Of a DNA stretch of 64,000 bases, positions 8,043-16,574 are shown in pieces. Under the pieces are notes generated by a model. It made no database searches and was not told where the DNA came from. It worked only from the letters and a program-made list of their open reading frames with translations. Position 1 is the first letter of the stretch, and every line of letters starts with the position of its first letter. A program made the position numbers and the translations under genes. Origin of the DNA: Vibrio hannami (GTDB lineage: Bacteria; Pseudomonadota; Gammaproteobacteria; Enterobacterales; Vibrionaceae); NCBI RefSeq assembly GCF_029589055.1, contig NZ_JARQZP010000003.1:868001-932000 (forward strand), read 5' to 3'.

Positions 8043-9218
8043 ATGACTAAGAGATCTAAAAGACTTCCGTCTTTCATAGAAGAACGCCTGGATTTTTATA
8101 TTCAAGACACAATTGAAACAACGCAAAATAAGCAACACCTTGTTATTGGCAAGCGTCCCTGTTCAAAAGCCATAGTGATGCAAAGCAACGACTACCTATC
8201 TCTGTCGCACAACCAGGAGATACAGAGTGCTCACAAGCAAGCAATCTCAGACAATGATGACAACGTTGTAATGTCTGCCGTATTCTTACAGGATGCCGCA
8301 TCCAAGCCAGAATTCGAAAGCGAGCTTGCTGACTTCATGGGTATGGAAAGTTGCCTGATATCTCAATCCGGATGGACTGCAAATGTGGGATTATTGCAAG
8401 GTATATGCGCGCCCACCGTACCAGTCTATATCGACTTTTTCGCACATATGTCGCTATGGGAGGGAGCAAGAATTGCCGGAGCGGAGATCCACCCATTTAT
8501 GCACAACAATACAAGGCATTTGATGAAGCAAATTAAACGCCACGGACCAGGTATTATCGTCATAGACTCTATCTACAGTACCATTGGTACCATAGCACCA
8601 CTTGAGGTCATCTACGAAATGGCAACTAAGTTTGATTGTGCACTGATTGTCGATGAGTCTCATTCTTTAGGGACACACGGCCCTAAAGGCTCCGGTTTGA
8701 TTCAAGAGTTTGGGCTACAAAATCAAGTGGACTTTGTTACAGCGAGCCTGGCCAAAACCTTTGCATATAGAGCAGGAGCAATCCTTGGACCGAAAAAGCT
8801 AGGAACGATACTTCCATTCATATCCTACCCAGCCATCTTTAGTTCTACTGTATTGCCACACGAGTTATCCAGGCTAAGTAAAACATTGGATGTCATTAAG
8901 CGCTCAGAGTTTAAGCGCACAACTCTATTCGAAAGAGCCAAAGCTTTGCGAACCGGTCTAAAAGAGATAGGTTTTAACATCCGCAGTGAATCCCAAATTG
9001 TATCTTTAGAATGTGGCTCAGAACAAAATACAGAGAAAGTGCGGGATTACCTGGAAGAACGAGGGGTATTCGGGGCTATTTTCTGTCGACCCGCAACTGG
9101 CAAAAACAAAAATATCATGCGCTTCTCTGTTAGTGCAGATATAACCACCAGGGAAATAGATCGCGTGTTATCCGTTTGTCATGGCGCTTTCAACAACCCT
9201 GAATTAGAGTTTGTATAA
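8043..9218 (+). CDS. cqsA: CAI-1 autoinducer synthase, PLP-dependent
   Basis: A 391-residue alpha-oxoamine synthase family enzyme, close to the roughly 390 residues of V. cholerae CqsA. CqsA condenses an acyl-CoA with S-adenosylmethionine to give the precursor of CAI-1 type (alpha-hydroxyketone) autoinducers. The PLP lysine is Lys238 in SLAKTFAYRAG, and the cofactor-contacting Asp204 and His207 lie in IVDESHSLG. It stands convergent with cqsS, 62 bp apart, the arrangement known in Vibrio. The ATG at 8043 is preceded by AAGAG. Related 8-amino-7-oxononanoate synthases share the fold, but the cqsS neighbour settles the assignment. Confidence 0.95.
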   Translation: MTKRSKRLPSFIEERLDFYIQDTIETTQNKQHLVIGKRPCSKAIVMQSNDYLSLSHNQEIQSAHKQAISDNDDNVVMSAVFLQDAASKPEFESELADFMGMESCLISQSGWTANVGLLQGICAPTVPVYIDFFAHMSLWEGARIAGAEIHPFMHNNTRHLMKQIKRHGPGIIVIDSIYSTIGTIAPLEVIYEMATKFDCALIVDESHSLGTHGPKGSGLIQEFGLQNQVDFVTASLAKTFAYRAGAILGPKKLGTILPFISYPAIFSSTVLPHELSRLSKTLDVIKRSEFKRTTLFERAKALRTGLKEIGFNIRSESQIVSLECGSEQNTEKVRDYLEERGVFGAIFCRPATGKNKNIMRFSVSADITTREIDRVLSVCHGAFNNPELEFV

Positions 9219-9252
9219 ACTTCTCTAGGTTCACGTAAGTTTATTAGCGAGA

Positions 9253-9276
9253 AGAGTCTGGTGAATACCAGACTCT
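9253..9276. terminator. Bidirectional hairpin between cqsA and cqsS
   Basis: A perfect 10-bp stem AGAGTCTGGT/ACCAGACTCT with a GAAT loop lies between the two convergent stops. U-tracts are weak on both sides. Confidence 0.6.
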
Positions 9277-9280
9277 GTAA

Positions 9281-11335
9281 TTAAATCCAATTTGAAATTA
9301 CGCTAAGGAGTTGGTTCTTACCCGCAGGCTTAAGCAGGTAATCAGACATGTACGTAGCGTCGATCTTCGAAAGCATGTCATGAGAGTTATCGCCTGTATG
9401 TGCAATGATAGGGATACTTGCAAAATCTTTGTTCGAATTCCGAATACGAGCTGTTGTTTCTATACCATCCATAACCGGCATTTCGATATCCATAAGGATC
9501 AAGTCGACAGTAACTGCGTCCAAAACTTCCAGTGCTTTTGCACCATTTTCTTGCTCAAGGACTTCAAAGCCTTCTTTTTCTAAAAGAACGGCGGTGAATC
9601 TTCTTAACGACTCATTATCGTCAACCACCATTATCGTACGCTTTATATCGCTTATAGGTGGCTCATAAAGCTTCTCTGACTTGATACTATCGGCATCAAA
9701 CATTAAAGCTTCTATGTTAGCTTCTAAATCACTAGCAAACTTGTCGGAGTTTAGCCAAATCGGTGATTGTCCCGGTTTAGTATAACGTTGTATGGGCTGT
9801 TCACCGTACAAATAAACTATATGGGCATTAGTGAAGGTCCATAGAGATTCTAGTGCGTCAATTGCATTTCTATCCCTTGACGCGGTCGCAATATCCAAAA
9901 TGATAACATCGTATTCAAAGTCATATTCATGTCTATTGAGTGTTGTTTCAACATCAAGCTCAAGTAAGTTAAATCCCATATTGTACGATGCACTATGAAT
10001 GACTGAGCCCAACTCTTTTCTCTCATTCACCAGCAAAACGGACTTCGATTTAACCAATTCGGCTTTGATTTCTTTAATAGCATTAGAATCTAATAAGGGG
10101 AGATGCAAAGTAAACTCTGTCCATTTCCCAACTTCTGAACGGCACTGTATGTCACCGCCAAAAGAACGCATAACTCTTTTACAGAAAGGCAATCCTAAAC
10201 CATAACGCCCGGATTTCCCGGTCGTGTAGAAGTCATTAAATATATTTTTAAGAACTACAGGAGTCATGCCAGAACCAGTGTCCCTAACAACAATGGCGTT
10301 TCTTCCTTTATAAGAAGTAAGAGATATATGAATACTGAACTCATCACTTCCTCGGTGGTAAAAGGCATTCTTCAATAGGTTGAACATTACATACTTAAGC
10401 AAATTGTCACTGCCAAAGAACTCAAATTCCTGCTGAACTTTTAAAAAAACAGCCGCTCTATCACTAGTAGTTTTATAGGCGAAACTGTCTATAGCATGCA
10501 TCACTACTTCCTGAGCAGAGTACTTCTGGAAAGTTGTTCTGGATATTCGATTCTCGTCGATGGAAGTTAGAAGAAGATCAATGGTTTCGTTACCCGCCTG
10601 TATCACTCTCATTGATTCATCAGTCACTTCCCTCAACCTATCTACTTCCCGGGCAGACAATAGGTAATGACCTTCTTTTTTAGCTTTCTCATTGGGTATT
10701 GTCGATTGAATGACATCAATGGATGTACTAAGGCTACTAAGTGGGTTTCTCATCTCATGTGCGATACCGGCTCCAAAAGACTTGGCTAGTGCAACCTTAG
10801 AGTCGTAATCAACTTGATATCGATTAAAGCACAAACTACCAAACAGATAGGTAAAGATGAAAACCGGCAGCTGAGAAAAATCTATCGCAATATCAAGCGT
10901 AAATCCTTTTGCCACCCAGGCACAAAACGTTGCTAAGCCCACTCCGATTATAGTTTGAGCAAACATTATCCAGGTGATATGGACGAGTAAAATATGTAAA
11001 AAGATAGCCGACATAAACGACATTACCCATACCTGGGACCAGTCATTCATTAACAACATATAGAAAAAGAAAAACGGTAAACCAATAGTAATGATAACGA
11101 GATAGAACCAGTGCATTTGCCTGCGTATTCTGGCTTTAAAGCTATTTCTATAAACCAGTACCAGAAAGAGTACAGAGCAAGATAGACGCAGTAACAGGTT
11201 TTCATATGGTTGAGGAACAAAGTGCTGCCACACAAGATAATATAGCGGGAAGCCGACAACACCCAACCACCCTATTAAGGTCAGGTTAGGTTCTGCATAC
11301 TGATAAACCTTACGTATTCCTTCACTATGTTTGAT
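9281..11335 (-). CDS. cqsS: CAI-1 quorum-sensing hybrid histidine kinase; start codon unclear
   Basis: A hybrid sensor kinase. About six N-terminal membrane helices bind CAI-1. They are followed by a HisKA domain with the phospho-accepting His in GAGIAHEMRNPLSSL, an ATPase domain (YGLGLPFCKRVM) and a C-terminal receiver with the acceptor Asp in LILMDIEMPV. It phosphorylates LuxU at low cell density and turns phosphatase when CAI-1 is bound. The family motif YQYAEPNL is encoded upstream of the first TTG (11266), so the gene starts further upstream. However, no ATG, GTG or TTG lies in frame between the stop at 11392 and that motif. I place the start at an ATC (11335) with GGAG 7 nt upstream; a missing base near 11318 would instead allow a GTG start. 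Confidence 0.9.
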   Translation of the reverse strand: MKHSEGIRKVYQYAEPNLTLIGWLGVVGFPLYYLVWQHFVPQPYENLLLRLSCSVLFLVLVYRNSFKARIRRQMHWFYLVIITIGLPFFFFYMLLMNDWSQVWVMSFMSAIFLHILLVHITWIMFAQTIIGVGLATFCAWVAKGFTLDIAIDFSQLPVFIFTYLFGSLCFNRYQVDYDSKVALAKSFGAGIAHEMRNPLSSLSTSIDVIQSTIPNEKAKKEGHYLLSAREVDRLREVTDESMRVIQAGNETIDLLLTSIDENRISRTTFQKYSAQEVVMHAIDSFAYKTTSDRAAVFLKVQQEFEFFGSDNLLKYVMFNLLKNAFYHRGSDEFSIHISLTSYKGRNAIVVRDTGSGMTPVVLKNIFNDFYTTGKSGRYGLGLPFCKRVMRSFGGDIQCRSEVGKWTEFTLHLPLLDSNAIKEIKAELVKSKSVLLVNERKELGSVIHSASYNMGFNLLELDVETTLNRHEYDFEYDVIILDIATASRDRNAIDALESLWTFTNAHIVYLYGEQPIQRYTKPGQSPIWLNSDKFASDLEANIEALMFDADSIKSEKLYEPPISDIKRTIMVVDDNESLRRFTAVLLEKEGFEVLEQENGAKALEVLDAVTVDLILMDIEMPVMDGIETTARIRNSNKDFASIPIIAHTGDNSHDMLSKIDATYMSDYLLKPAGKNQLLSVISNWI

Positions 11336-11436
11336 GAGCCAACTCCGCCGAGACGTTACAAAGCAGTTTAGATTAAATGAGTTTAAGTACTATTTTTGTT
11401 CTAATGGAATTATTACTCATTCGGTATAATTTAAGC

Positions 11437-11580
11437 AATCATTCCTTGATTGTTCAACCCCTATATTTTAGTTCAAAACTTAGCCATGATCAGTGATAGC
11501 TCTCTCTGCTCCACAATAAAATTCGCTAGCAACGTTAGTAAAACCAAGCCACTACGAACTCCTCTCGTAGTGGCTTTTTT
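11437..11580 (+). ncRNA. Candidate small RNA upstream of the acyl-CoA synthetase gene
   Basis: A strong plus-strand terminator (11546-11576 plus T-run) has no gene in front of it, because the preceding gene cqsS points the other way. A TATAAT box near 11425 gives a transcript of about 145 nt. The predicted RNA starts with a small hairpin (CAATCA/TGATTG) and has C/U-rich single strands, including CUCCUC in the terminator loop that could pair with ribosome binding sites. The -35 is poor. It does not look like a Qrr RNA. Confidence 0.4.
11546..11580 (+). terminator. Strong rho-independent terminator
   Basis: A 12-bp perfect stem (11546-11557 with 11565-11576) with a 7-nt loop and a run of T from 11575. 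It ends a plus-strand transcript that begins in the cqsS upstream region. Confidence 0.85.
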
Positions 11581-11761
11581 GTGCCCTATCGTAACTAGCT
11601 AGCTCTTATCGATTAAAAACTGCATCTGCTTAACAGTTGGAACGTAATCTGATTGCCGTGCTTTCAAGAATATATCAACCTAAGACTGCGAAGTTCGTGT
11701 CATTCGCCCTTTCTACTGGATGGCAACACCAACAAATACAACAAGATATTGAAGAACTAAT

Positions 11762-13363
11762 ATGAGCCAATACGTAAACGAACCCTCCAACTATCAATTA
11801 CTGATTAAGAACATTTTGTTTTCTCCCGTGGCTTTTGACCCTGAACAGGAAATCGTCTATGCCAACCATCGTCGGCACAACTACGAGACTTTCCATAATC
11901 GGGTGCGACAGCTGGCTAACGCTCTGACAAAGATGGGAGTCAAAAAAGGCGATACCGTCGCAGTCATGGATTATGACTCGCACCGCTACCTTGAATGCTA
12001 CTTTGCTGTTCCTATGATTGGAGCAACATTACATATGATTAATGTTCGTCTTTCTCCTGAACAGATCCTGTACACCATCGATCACGCAGAAGACGATATC
12101 TTGCTCATTCATGAAGAATTTTTACCTATTCTGGATCAAATAAAAGGGCGTATTGATACCATAAATCAATACGTAGTTTTACGTGATAGTGAGCCGTGTG
12201 AATACGAACAACTACTAGAAAATGAAAGTACTCAATTCGACTTTCCCGATTTTGATGAAAATACGGTAGCAACAACCTTCTATACAACTGGCACCACCGG
12301 TATGCCAAAAGGTGTCTTCTTTACTCACCGGCAATTGGTTCTGCACACTCTGGGCATTTTGAGCTCGCTCGGAACAAACGCTGTTCAAGGGAGACTGCAC
12401 CAGGGCGATATCTATATGCCAATCACGCCAATGTTCCATGTACATGCATGGGGTCTGCCATATATGGCAACCATGCTTGGTGTTAAACAAGTATATCCGG
12501 GAAAATATATTCCTGATGTTCTGTTAAACCTAATTGAACAAGAACAGGTAACCTTCTCACACTGTGTACCAACTATTCTGCACCTGCTTTTAAGCTCCCC
12601 TAAAGCAAACTCAGTCGATTTCTCCAACTGGAAATGCATTATTGGGGGCGCAGCTCTACCAAAAGCCCTATGCAAATCAGCCCTGGAACGTAACATTGAC
12701 GTGTTTGCGGGCTATGGCATGAGTGAAACCTGCCCCATACTGTCTATCGTCCAGCTCACTCCGGAACACCTCGAGCTCGATTTGGATAAACAGGCTGAGT
12801 ATCGTTCGAAGACAGGTAAGAAAGTCGCAATGGTGGAAGCGCATATTGTTGATGAAGACATGCAGATACTTGACCACGATGGTGAAGTAAGCGGTGAAAT
12901 AGTAGTTCGTGCCCCCTGGCTAACGCCAAGTTACTATAAAGACAACAAAAACTCCAAAGCACTATGGCGTGGTGGTTATCTGCATACCGGAGACGTTGCT
13001 ACTATCGACAGAGAGGGCTTCATAAAGATTACCGATCGAGTAAAAGATATGATAAAAATCTCCGGTGAATGGGTGAGTTCGCTAGAACTGGAAGACATCA
13101 TCCACCAGCACAAAGCCGTCTCTGAAGTTGCAGTCATTGGTATATCGCATGATAAGTGGGGAGAAGTTCCTCTTGCTTTAGTAACATTAAAAGATGATGT
13201 GCAAGTTACTGAGAAAGAACTGCTCACTTTCACTAAAGACTTTATCACCAAAGGCATACTGGCTCGGGAAGCGCTACTTATGAAGTTTAAATTCGTAGAA
13301 GCTATTGATAAAACCAGCGTTGGCAAGGTCGATAAAAAAGAACTCCGCTGTAAATATTTATAG
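11762..13363 (+). CDS. Acyl-CoA synthetase (fatty-acid CoA ligase, AMP-forming)
   Basis: A 533-residue ANL-superfamily enzyme that activates a carboxylic acid to acyl-AMP and then acyl-CoA. The P-loop-like motif YTTGTTGMPKGVFFTH lies near 175-190, the GYGMSETCP motif near 320, TGDVATID near 415 and the catalytic Lys near the C-terminus in TSVGKVDKKEL. Length and motifs fit the medium/long-chain (AlkK/FadD-like) group. No signal peptide or membrane segment is seen. It stands alone, after a candidate sRNA and before the convergent azlD. Chain-length preference cannot be read from sequence. A role in supplying acyl-CoA to CqsA is tempting but unsupported. Confidence 0.9.
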   Translation: MSQYVNEPSNYQLLIKNILFSPVAFDPEQEIVYANHRRHNYETFHNRVRQLANALTKMGVKKGDTVAVMDYDSHRYLECYFAVPMIGATLHMINVRLSPEQILYTIDHAEDDILLIHEEFLPILDQIKGRIDTINQYVVLRDSEPCEYEQLLENESTQFDFPDFDENTVATTFYTTGTTGMPKGVFFTHRQLVLHTLGILSSLGTNAVQGRLHQGDIYMPITPMFHVHAWGLPYMATMLGVKQVYPGKYIPDVLLNLIEQEQVTFSHCVPTILHLLLSSPKANSVDFSNWKCIIGGAALPKALCKSALERNIDVFAGYGMSETCPILSIVQLTPEHLELDLDKQAEYRSKTGKKVAMVEAHIVDEDMQILDHDGEVSGEIVVRAPWLTPSYYKDNKNSKALWRGGYLHTGDVATIDREGFIKITDRVKDMIKISGEWVSSLELEDIIHQHKAVSEVAVIGISHDKWGEVPLALVTLKDDVQVTEKELLTFTKDFITKGILAREALLMKFKFVEAIDKTSVGKVDKKELRCKYL

Positions 13364-13378
13364 TTATATGGTATTGGC

Positions 13379-13404
13379 TAAGTAGCCCTAATGTGGGCTG
13401 CTTA
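13379..13404 (+). terminator. Terminator after the acyl-CoA synthetase gene
   Basis: A stem of AAG-AGCCC with GGGCT-CTT, one unpaired base on each side and a TAATGT loop, is followed by ATATTTATTT. It lies between convergent genes. Confidence 0.5.
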
Positions 13405-13436
13405 TATTTATTTCACTTACAAAAGACCTGTTTCCC

Positions 13437-13772
13437 TTACCCCAGGAATGACACAACAACACCGTAAACGACAACCCCTATTAAAACCGGAAGCCCTAAA
13501 GTACGGCTTTTATACCAGGTAAGTAAGGTCGCAATTGTACCGATAGCCGTTGCAGTCCAGGTAATGGTCGTCAGTTCAGCTGGCACTAAAGACGTACCAA
13601 ACATCGCTGCGATCATGACTGGTCCCATTACAGTGAGCCAAACAGGTATATTTGCGAGTGAGTTGCCTTCTCTACGCTTAATTCTGCGAGACATCCAATA
13701 TAAAGGTGCCACTCTCATTAAATAAGTCCCAAATGCGATAACAGCCAGTGCTAACCAGGTTGAGTCTCCCAT
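13437..13772 (-). CDS. azlD: Branched-chain amino acid exporter, small subunit AzlD
   Basis: A 111-residue membrane protein with four hydrophobic segments, the normal AzlD size. With AzlC it forms a branched-chain amino acid (and analogue) exporter in the inner membrane. The ATG at 13772 is chosen over an upstream in-frame codon at 13796. It lies 2 nt after the azlC stop, and the GAAGGGG at the end of azlC serves as its ribosome binding site, so translation is coupled. It is the last gene of the regulator-azlC-azlD operon. Confidence 0.88.
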   Translation of the reverse strand: MGDSTWLALAVIAFGTYLMRVAPLYWMSRRIKRREGNSLANIPVWLTVMGPVMIAAMFGTSLVPAELTTITWTATAIGTIATLLTWYKSRTLGLPVLIGVVVYGVVVSFLG

Positions 13773-13774
13773 AT

Positions 13775-14497
13775 TCACCCCTTCTCTACTTTGCATGCAT
13801 TTCTAACAACATAATACAACAGCGTTCCACACACAGCCGCTAGTGGTATTGCCACATTAGTGTACCCTACCAGCTTAAAGACCATCGCGATAACCACAGC
13901 AGAACCTAATGCAACCGACCAGTAAACTGAATCAAAACGTGGAGCCAGTAAAACTAAAAACAGCGATGGTAAAGCAAATGGAAGAACTTCTCCTAATAGT
14001 GGCCATTTTTCTATGAGCTCCCCTCCCATAATCGCGCCCAACGCCGTACCTCCTACCCAGCTAACCCAGGCGATCAAGCTAGCTCCAATAAACCACCCCA
14101 AACGTGCGTCGTTGTATAGCTGTGGTAATCGAGTATGGGCCAATGCAAACACCTGGTCTGTCAAACCGTGCATAAACATTAACCACCAAGGTTTTTTGTT
14201 TATGTAAGGTGCCAGATTTGGCCCGTAGACAACGTGACGAGCATTGATAAGCAATGTTAAAGTGATCACCAACCAGACAGGAGCACCTGCCGCAACCATC
14301 GCCACAAATAAAAACTGAGAAGCCCCCGCATATATCAATGCAGAGATCGCTATTGTTTCCCAAACACTGAAACCAGATTGCAGTGATATAACTCCAAAAG
14401 AAACTGCGACAGAAACGTATCCCCCCATCAACGGCAACGCGTCTTTAAAGCCTGCAATCCACGAATAAGTTTTAAGGGTGTCAGCCTGCGTGCTCAT
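13775..14497 (-). CDS. azlC: Branched-chain amino acid exporter, large subunit AzlC
   Basis: About 240 residues with seven or eight membrane segments, the usual AzlC form. The ATG at 14497 is chosen because AGGAGGG stands just upstream; the longer frame to 14569 would overlap the regulator gene. The family region PLMGGYVSVAVSFGVISLQS is near the N-terminus. It acts with AzlD in efflux of leucine, isoleucine and valine or toxic analogues. It begins 10 bp after the XRE-cupin regulator stop, so the three genes form one operon, presumably controlled from the 32-bp palindrome upstream. Confidence 0.9.
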   Translation of the reverse strand: MSTQADTLKTYSWIAGFKDALPLMGGYVSVAVSFGVISLQSGFSVWETIAISALIYAGASQFLFVAMVAAGAPVWLVITLTLLINARHVVYGPNLAPYINKKPWWLMFMHGLTDQVFALAHTRLPQLYNDARLGWFIGASLIAWVSWVGGTALGAIMGGELIEKWPLLGEVLPFALPSLFLVLLAPRFDSVYWSVALGSAVVIAMVFKLVGYTNVAIPLAAVCGTLLYYVVRNACKVEKG

Positions 14498-14507
14498 ATG
14501 CTCCCTC

Positions 14508-15011
14508 CTAATCTGCGTAAACAATGGTAAGAAGTAACGTTGACCAGAGCTCACGAGAGCGATACTCATGTTCTTTATCTGCCGAGAATGAAAATTTATC
14601 TCCTGCTTTCAGCGTCGTCGTTCGCCCTTCTGTCGTTATTTCCAACTGACCACTTATTACGGTGATAGATTCCGTAGACCCGCTAGAATGTGCTTCGGCC
14701 ACTCTTCTGGTGCGCGGCGCCATAGACATCCAATAAGCATCTACTTTAGTAGAGTCCGTTCCTTGTTCAATAAGTTTGAACTGTACACCGTCTTCTCCAA
14801 AGGGCGTCTCTACAGGCGCTATTAAGTTACTGAACGGCACATTTAACTGTACCGCTAATCGCCAAATAGTATCGACCGTCGGGTTCCCGGAGCCTTGCTC
14901 CAGTCGTGACAAATTTGATTTAGCTAACCCTGCATCTGAAGCGAGCTTTGACAACGAGACCCCTTTTGCCAAGCGCATATTTTGCAAATTTCGTCCTAAT
15001 GCCTCTAACAT
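14508..15011 (-). CDS. XRE-family regulator with C-terminal cupin domain
   Basis: About 167 residues. The N-terminal 60 residues form an XRE helix-turn-helix (GVSLSKLASDAGLAKSNLSR), and residues about 90-165 form a small cupin barrel that probably senses a ligand. Such regulators often control the transporter they are encoded with, here azlCD, which starts 10 bp later. The ATG at 15011 is used; an in-frame TTG at 15023 is an alternative. A perfect 32-bp palindrome about 40-70 bp upstream is the likely operator for autoregulation. The ligand is perhaps an amino acid, inferred only from the transporter. Confidence 0.88.
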   Translation of the reverse strand: MLEALGRNLQNMRLAKGVSLSKLASDAGLAKSNLSRLEQGSGNPTVDTIWRLAVQLNVPFSNLIAPVETPFGEDGVQFKLIEQGTDSTKVDAYWMSMAPRTRRVAEAHSSGSTESITVISGQLEITTEGRTTTLKAGDKFSFSADKEHEYRSRELWSTLLLTIVYAD

Positions 15012-15048
15012 TAACTTATCCAAAGTATTACCCTGTACATTCGAATTT

Positions 15049-15080
15049 GTTCCTTATATAGAACGTTCTATATAAGGAAC
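15049..15080. promoter_or_regulatory. Perfect 32-bp palindrome, likely operator of the XRE-cupin/azlCD operon
   Basis: Two 16-bp arms, GTTCCTTATATAGAAC and its exact reverse complement, abut at 15064/15065. Each arm is itself a near-palindrome bounded by GTTC and GAAC, giving four half-sites. It lies just upstream of the regulator, where it would overlap the promoter. Confidence 0.75.
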
Positions 15081-15252
15081 ACCCAAATGTCAAACTTTTA
15101 TTGGTTTTGTTCATTCTCACAATACTGTCAACATCAAGGATAATGATAGTATTAAGCCGAATTTTGACTTAAGCCCGTTACTATTAGAATAAAATAGACA
15201 GAATGGTTTTAGTGAACAAAAGGCAACCCTTTTACGAACAACGGTAATTTCT

Positions 15253-15882
15253 ATGAATGAGCAACGACTTAAAGCAGCAGAAGCCGATTTTTTAGCGCAG
15301 TTTCCCGGAGGATTCACTCATCCAGAGATGGTTAAGGTGGGCAAAAAGCATAATGTCAGCAAATTAGTTGAACTGTCACAGGAGTACTTTGCTCCCAAGT
15401 GTTATAGCCAGCCACAACTTGTTGCTGAAAACATGGTCAAGGTGGTTAGCAGAAGTTCGATGGTTTCAATGTTCGAAAAACCAAAACTTCGCGACTGGAT
15501 CAAAGGGATGACTCACCATGAACGAGAAAGTTACGCCTACTCCTTAAAAGACATACTCCATGGCGATCAGGAGTATGGGTTCAATACTATGCTAAGCCTT
15601 CTTGCCCCGGCCAAACTCGCCAAGTGGTCTTTAATGACAATCATACCAAACTACTATTCACCACTAGACGAAGTTTTCGTCAAGCCAACTACAACCAAAG
15701 CCATAATCCAATACTTTGAACTGGAAGGCTTAACCTACAAACCGACACCCACTTATGAGTTTTACCAAAAGTATCGTGAAGCGATTATTGATATGCGCAC
15801 AAAAACCGATAGCTCATTAACGCCAAATAACGCTGCGTTTTGCGGTTTCCTTATGATGACTACGGGTGCGAGTCGTAGATAG
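15253..15882 (+). CDS. Conserved-looking protein of unknown function
   Basis: A 209-residue soluble protein that I do not recognise. It has no signal peptide or membrane segment and is rich in charged residues. It reads as a compact alpha-helical domain: MNEQRLKAAEADFLAQFPGG at the start, then a helix-rich part with several aromatic residues (FELEGLTYKPTPTYEFYQKY). It is transcribed away from the azl operon and towards the convergent nnrU-like gene, 19 bp from its stop, and appears monocistronic. Codon use looks like its neighbours, so recent transfer is not suggested. No function is proposed. Confidence 0.75.
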   Translation: MNEQRLKAAEADFLAQFPGGFTHPEMVKVGKKHNVSKLVELSQEYFAPKCYSQPQLVAENMVKVVSRSSMVSMFEKPKLRDWIKGMTHHERESYAYSLKDILHGDQEYGFNTMLSLLAPAKLAKWSLMTIIPNYYSPLDEVFVKPTTTKAIIQYFELEGLTYKPTPTYEFYQKYREAIIDMRTKTDSSLTPNNAAFCGFLMMTTGASRR

Positions 15883-15900
15883 CTTGCTAGATACTTGTAT

Positions 15901-16470
15901 CTAACTTATCAAAGGCATCCCTACTAATGCGCCGTGTAGTACTTTTACAAACGCGAAAGTAAGAGCTATCCCGATAACCACCGCCAATACGTCATTCAAA
16001 CCAGACGGTTTCATTCCCGGAAGCGCTCGCTGATCTCGTTTCTTCATCGAAATGCGATCGGCTACTGCCCAGGCCAGAAAAGCCCCGAACAAAACAACAT
16101 CTGCCAACATACCATTTACTAATAAATGACTAGCCGCCCAGAGCTTAACCGCTACTAGTTGAGGATGTTTAGTTACCTGTTTAATTTTTCCTGGAAAATA
16201 CGGTGCCACAAACAGGATTAGAGCAAACACCATAAGAAGAGAGGTAACATGGCGCAGCCAGTAAGGCGTCGTATATAAAAGAACAGGCTCCATGCGTGCA
16301 GCACCATACCCGACAGCAATAAAGTAGATTCCTACAAATGAAATAAAAGAGTATACGCCCTTCCACATCATTTCATTCTTGGCTGCTACCCTGTCACGGA
16401 ACCCAGGGGAGATTATGGATACTGAATGTATCCCTAGAAACAGTACAAGACCAAATAGTAAGCTCAGCAT
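15901..16470 (-). CDS. NnrU family membrane protein
   Basis: A 189-residue protein with about six hydrophobic segments and the NnrU pattern, including HPQLVAVKLWAASHLLVNG near residue 125 and a His in the first segment (LGIHSVSI). NnrU proteins resemble isoprenylcysteine-methyltransferase-like membrane enzymes and were first linked to nitrite/nitric oxide metabolism. The biochemical role is not established. No denitrification gene is nearby. It is convergent with the unknown gene at 15253 and sits about 100 bp after the start of the MFS exporter gene on the same strand. Confidence 0.85.
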   Translation of the reverse strand: MLSLLFGLVLFLGIHSVSIISPGFRDRVAAKNEMMWKGVYSFISFVGIYFIAVGYGAARMEPVLLYTTPYWLRHVTSLLMVFALILFVAPYFPGKIKQVTKHPQLVAVKLWAASHLLVNGMLADVVLFGAFLAWAVADRISMKKRDQRALPGMKPSGLNDVLAVVIGIALTFAFVKVLHGALVGMPLIS

Positions 16471-16574
16471 CGCATTTCCTTTTGAATTGTTCTAATTGTT
16501 AATTTCTGTTGTTTAACAACATATATAGAACATTTATTCTACATACAATCAACAGGAATGCGTACCATCAATCG

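Noticed and set aside
11486..11602. 38-codon ORF (starting MISDSSLCST) within the candidate sRNA
   Set aside because: It has no ribosome binding site and reads straight through the strong terminator at 11546-11576.
12976..13326. 116-codon minus-strand ORF inside the acyl-CoA synthetase gene
   Set aside because: It is Ser/Thr-rich antisense translation of conserved ligase motifs and has no independent support.
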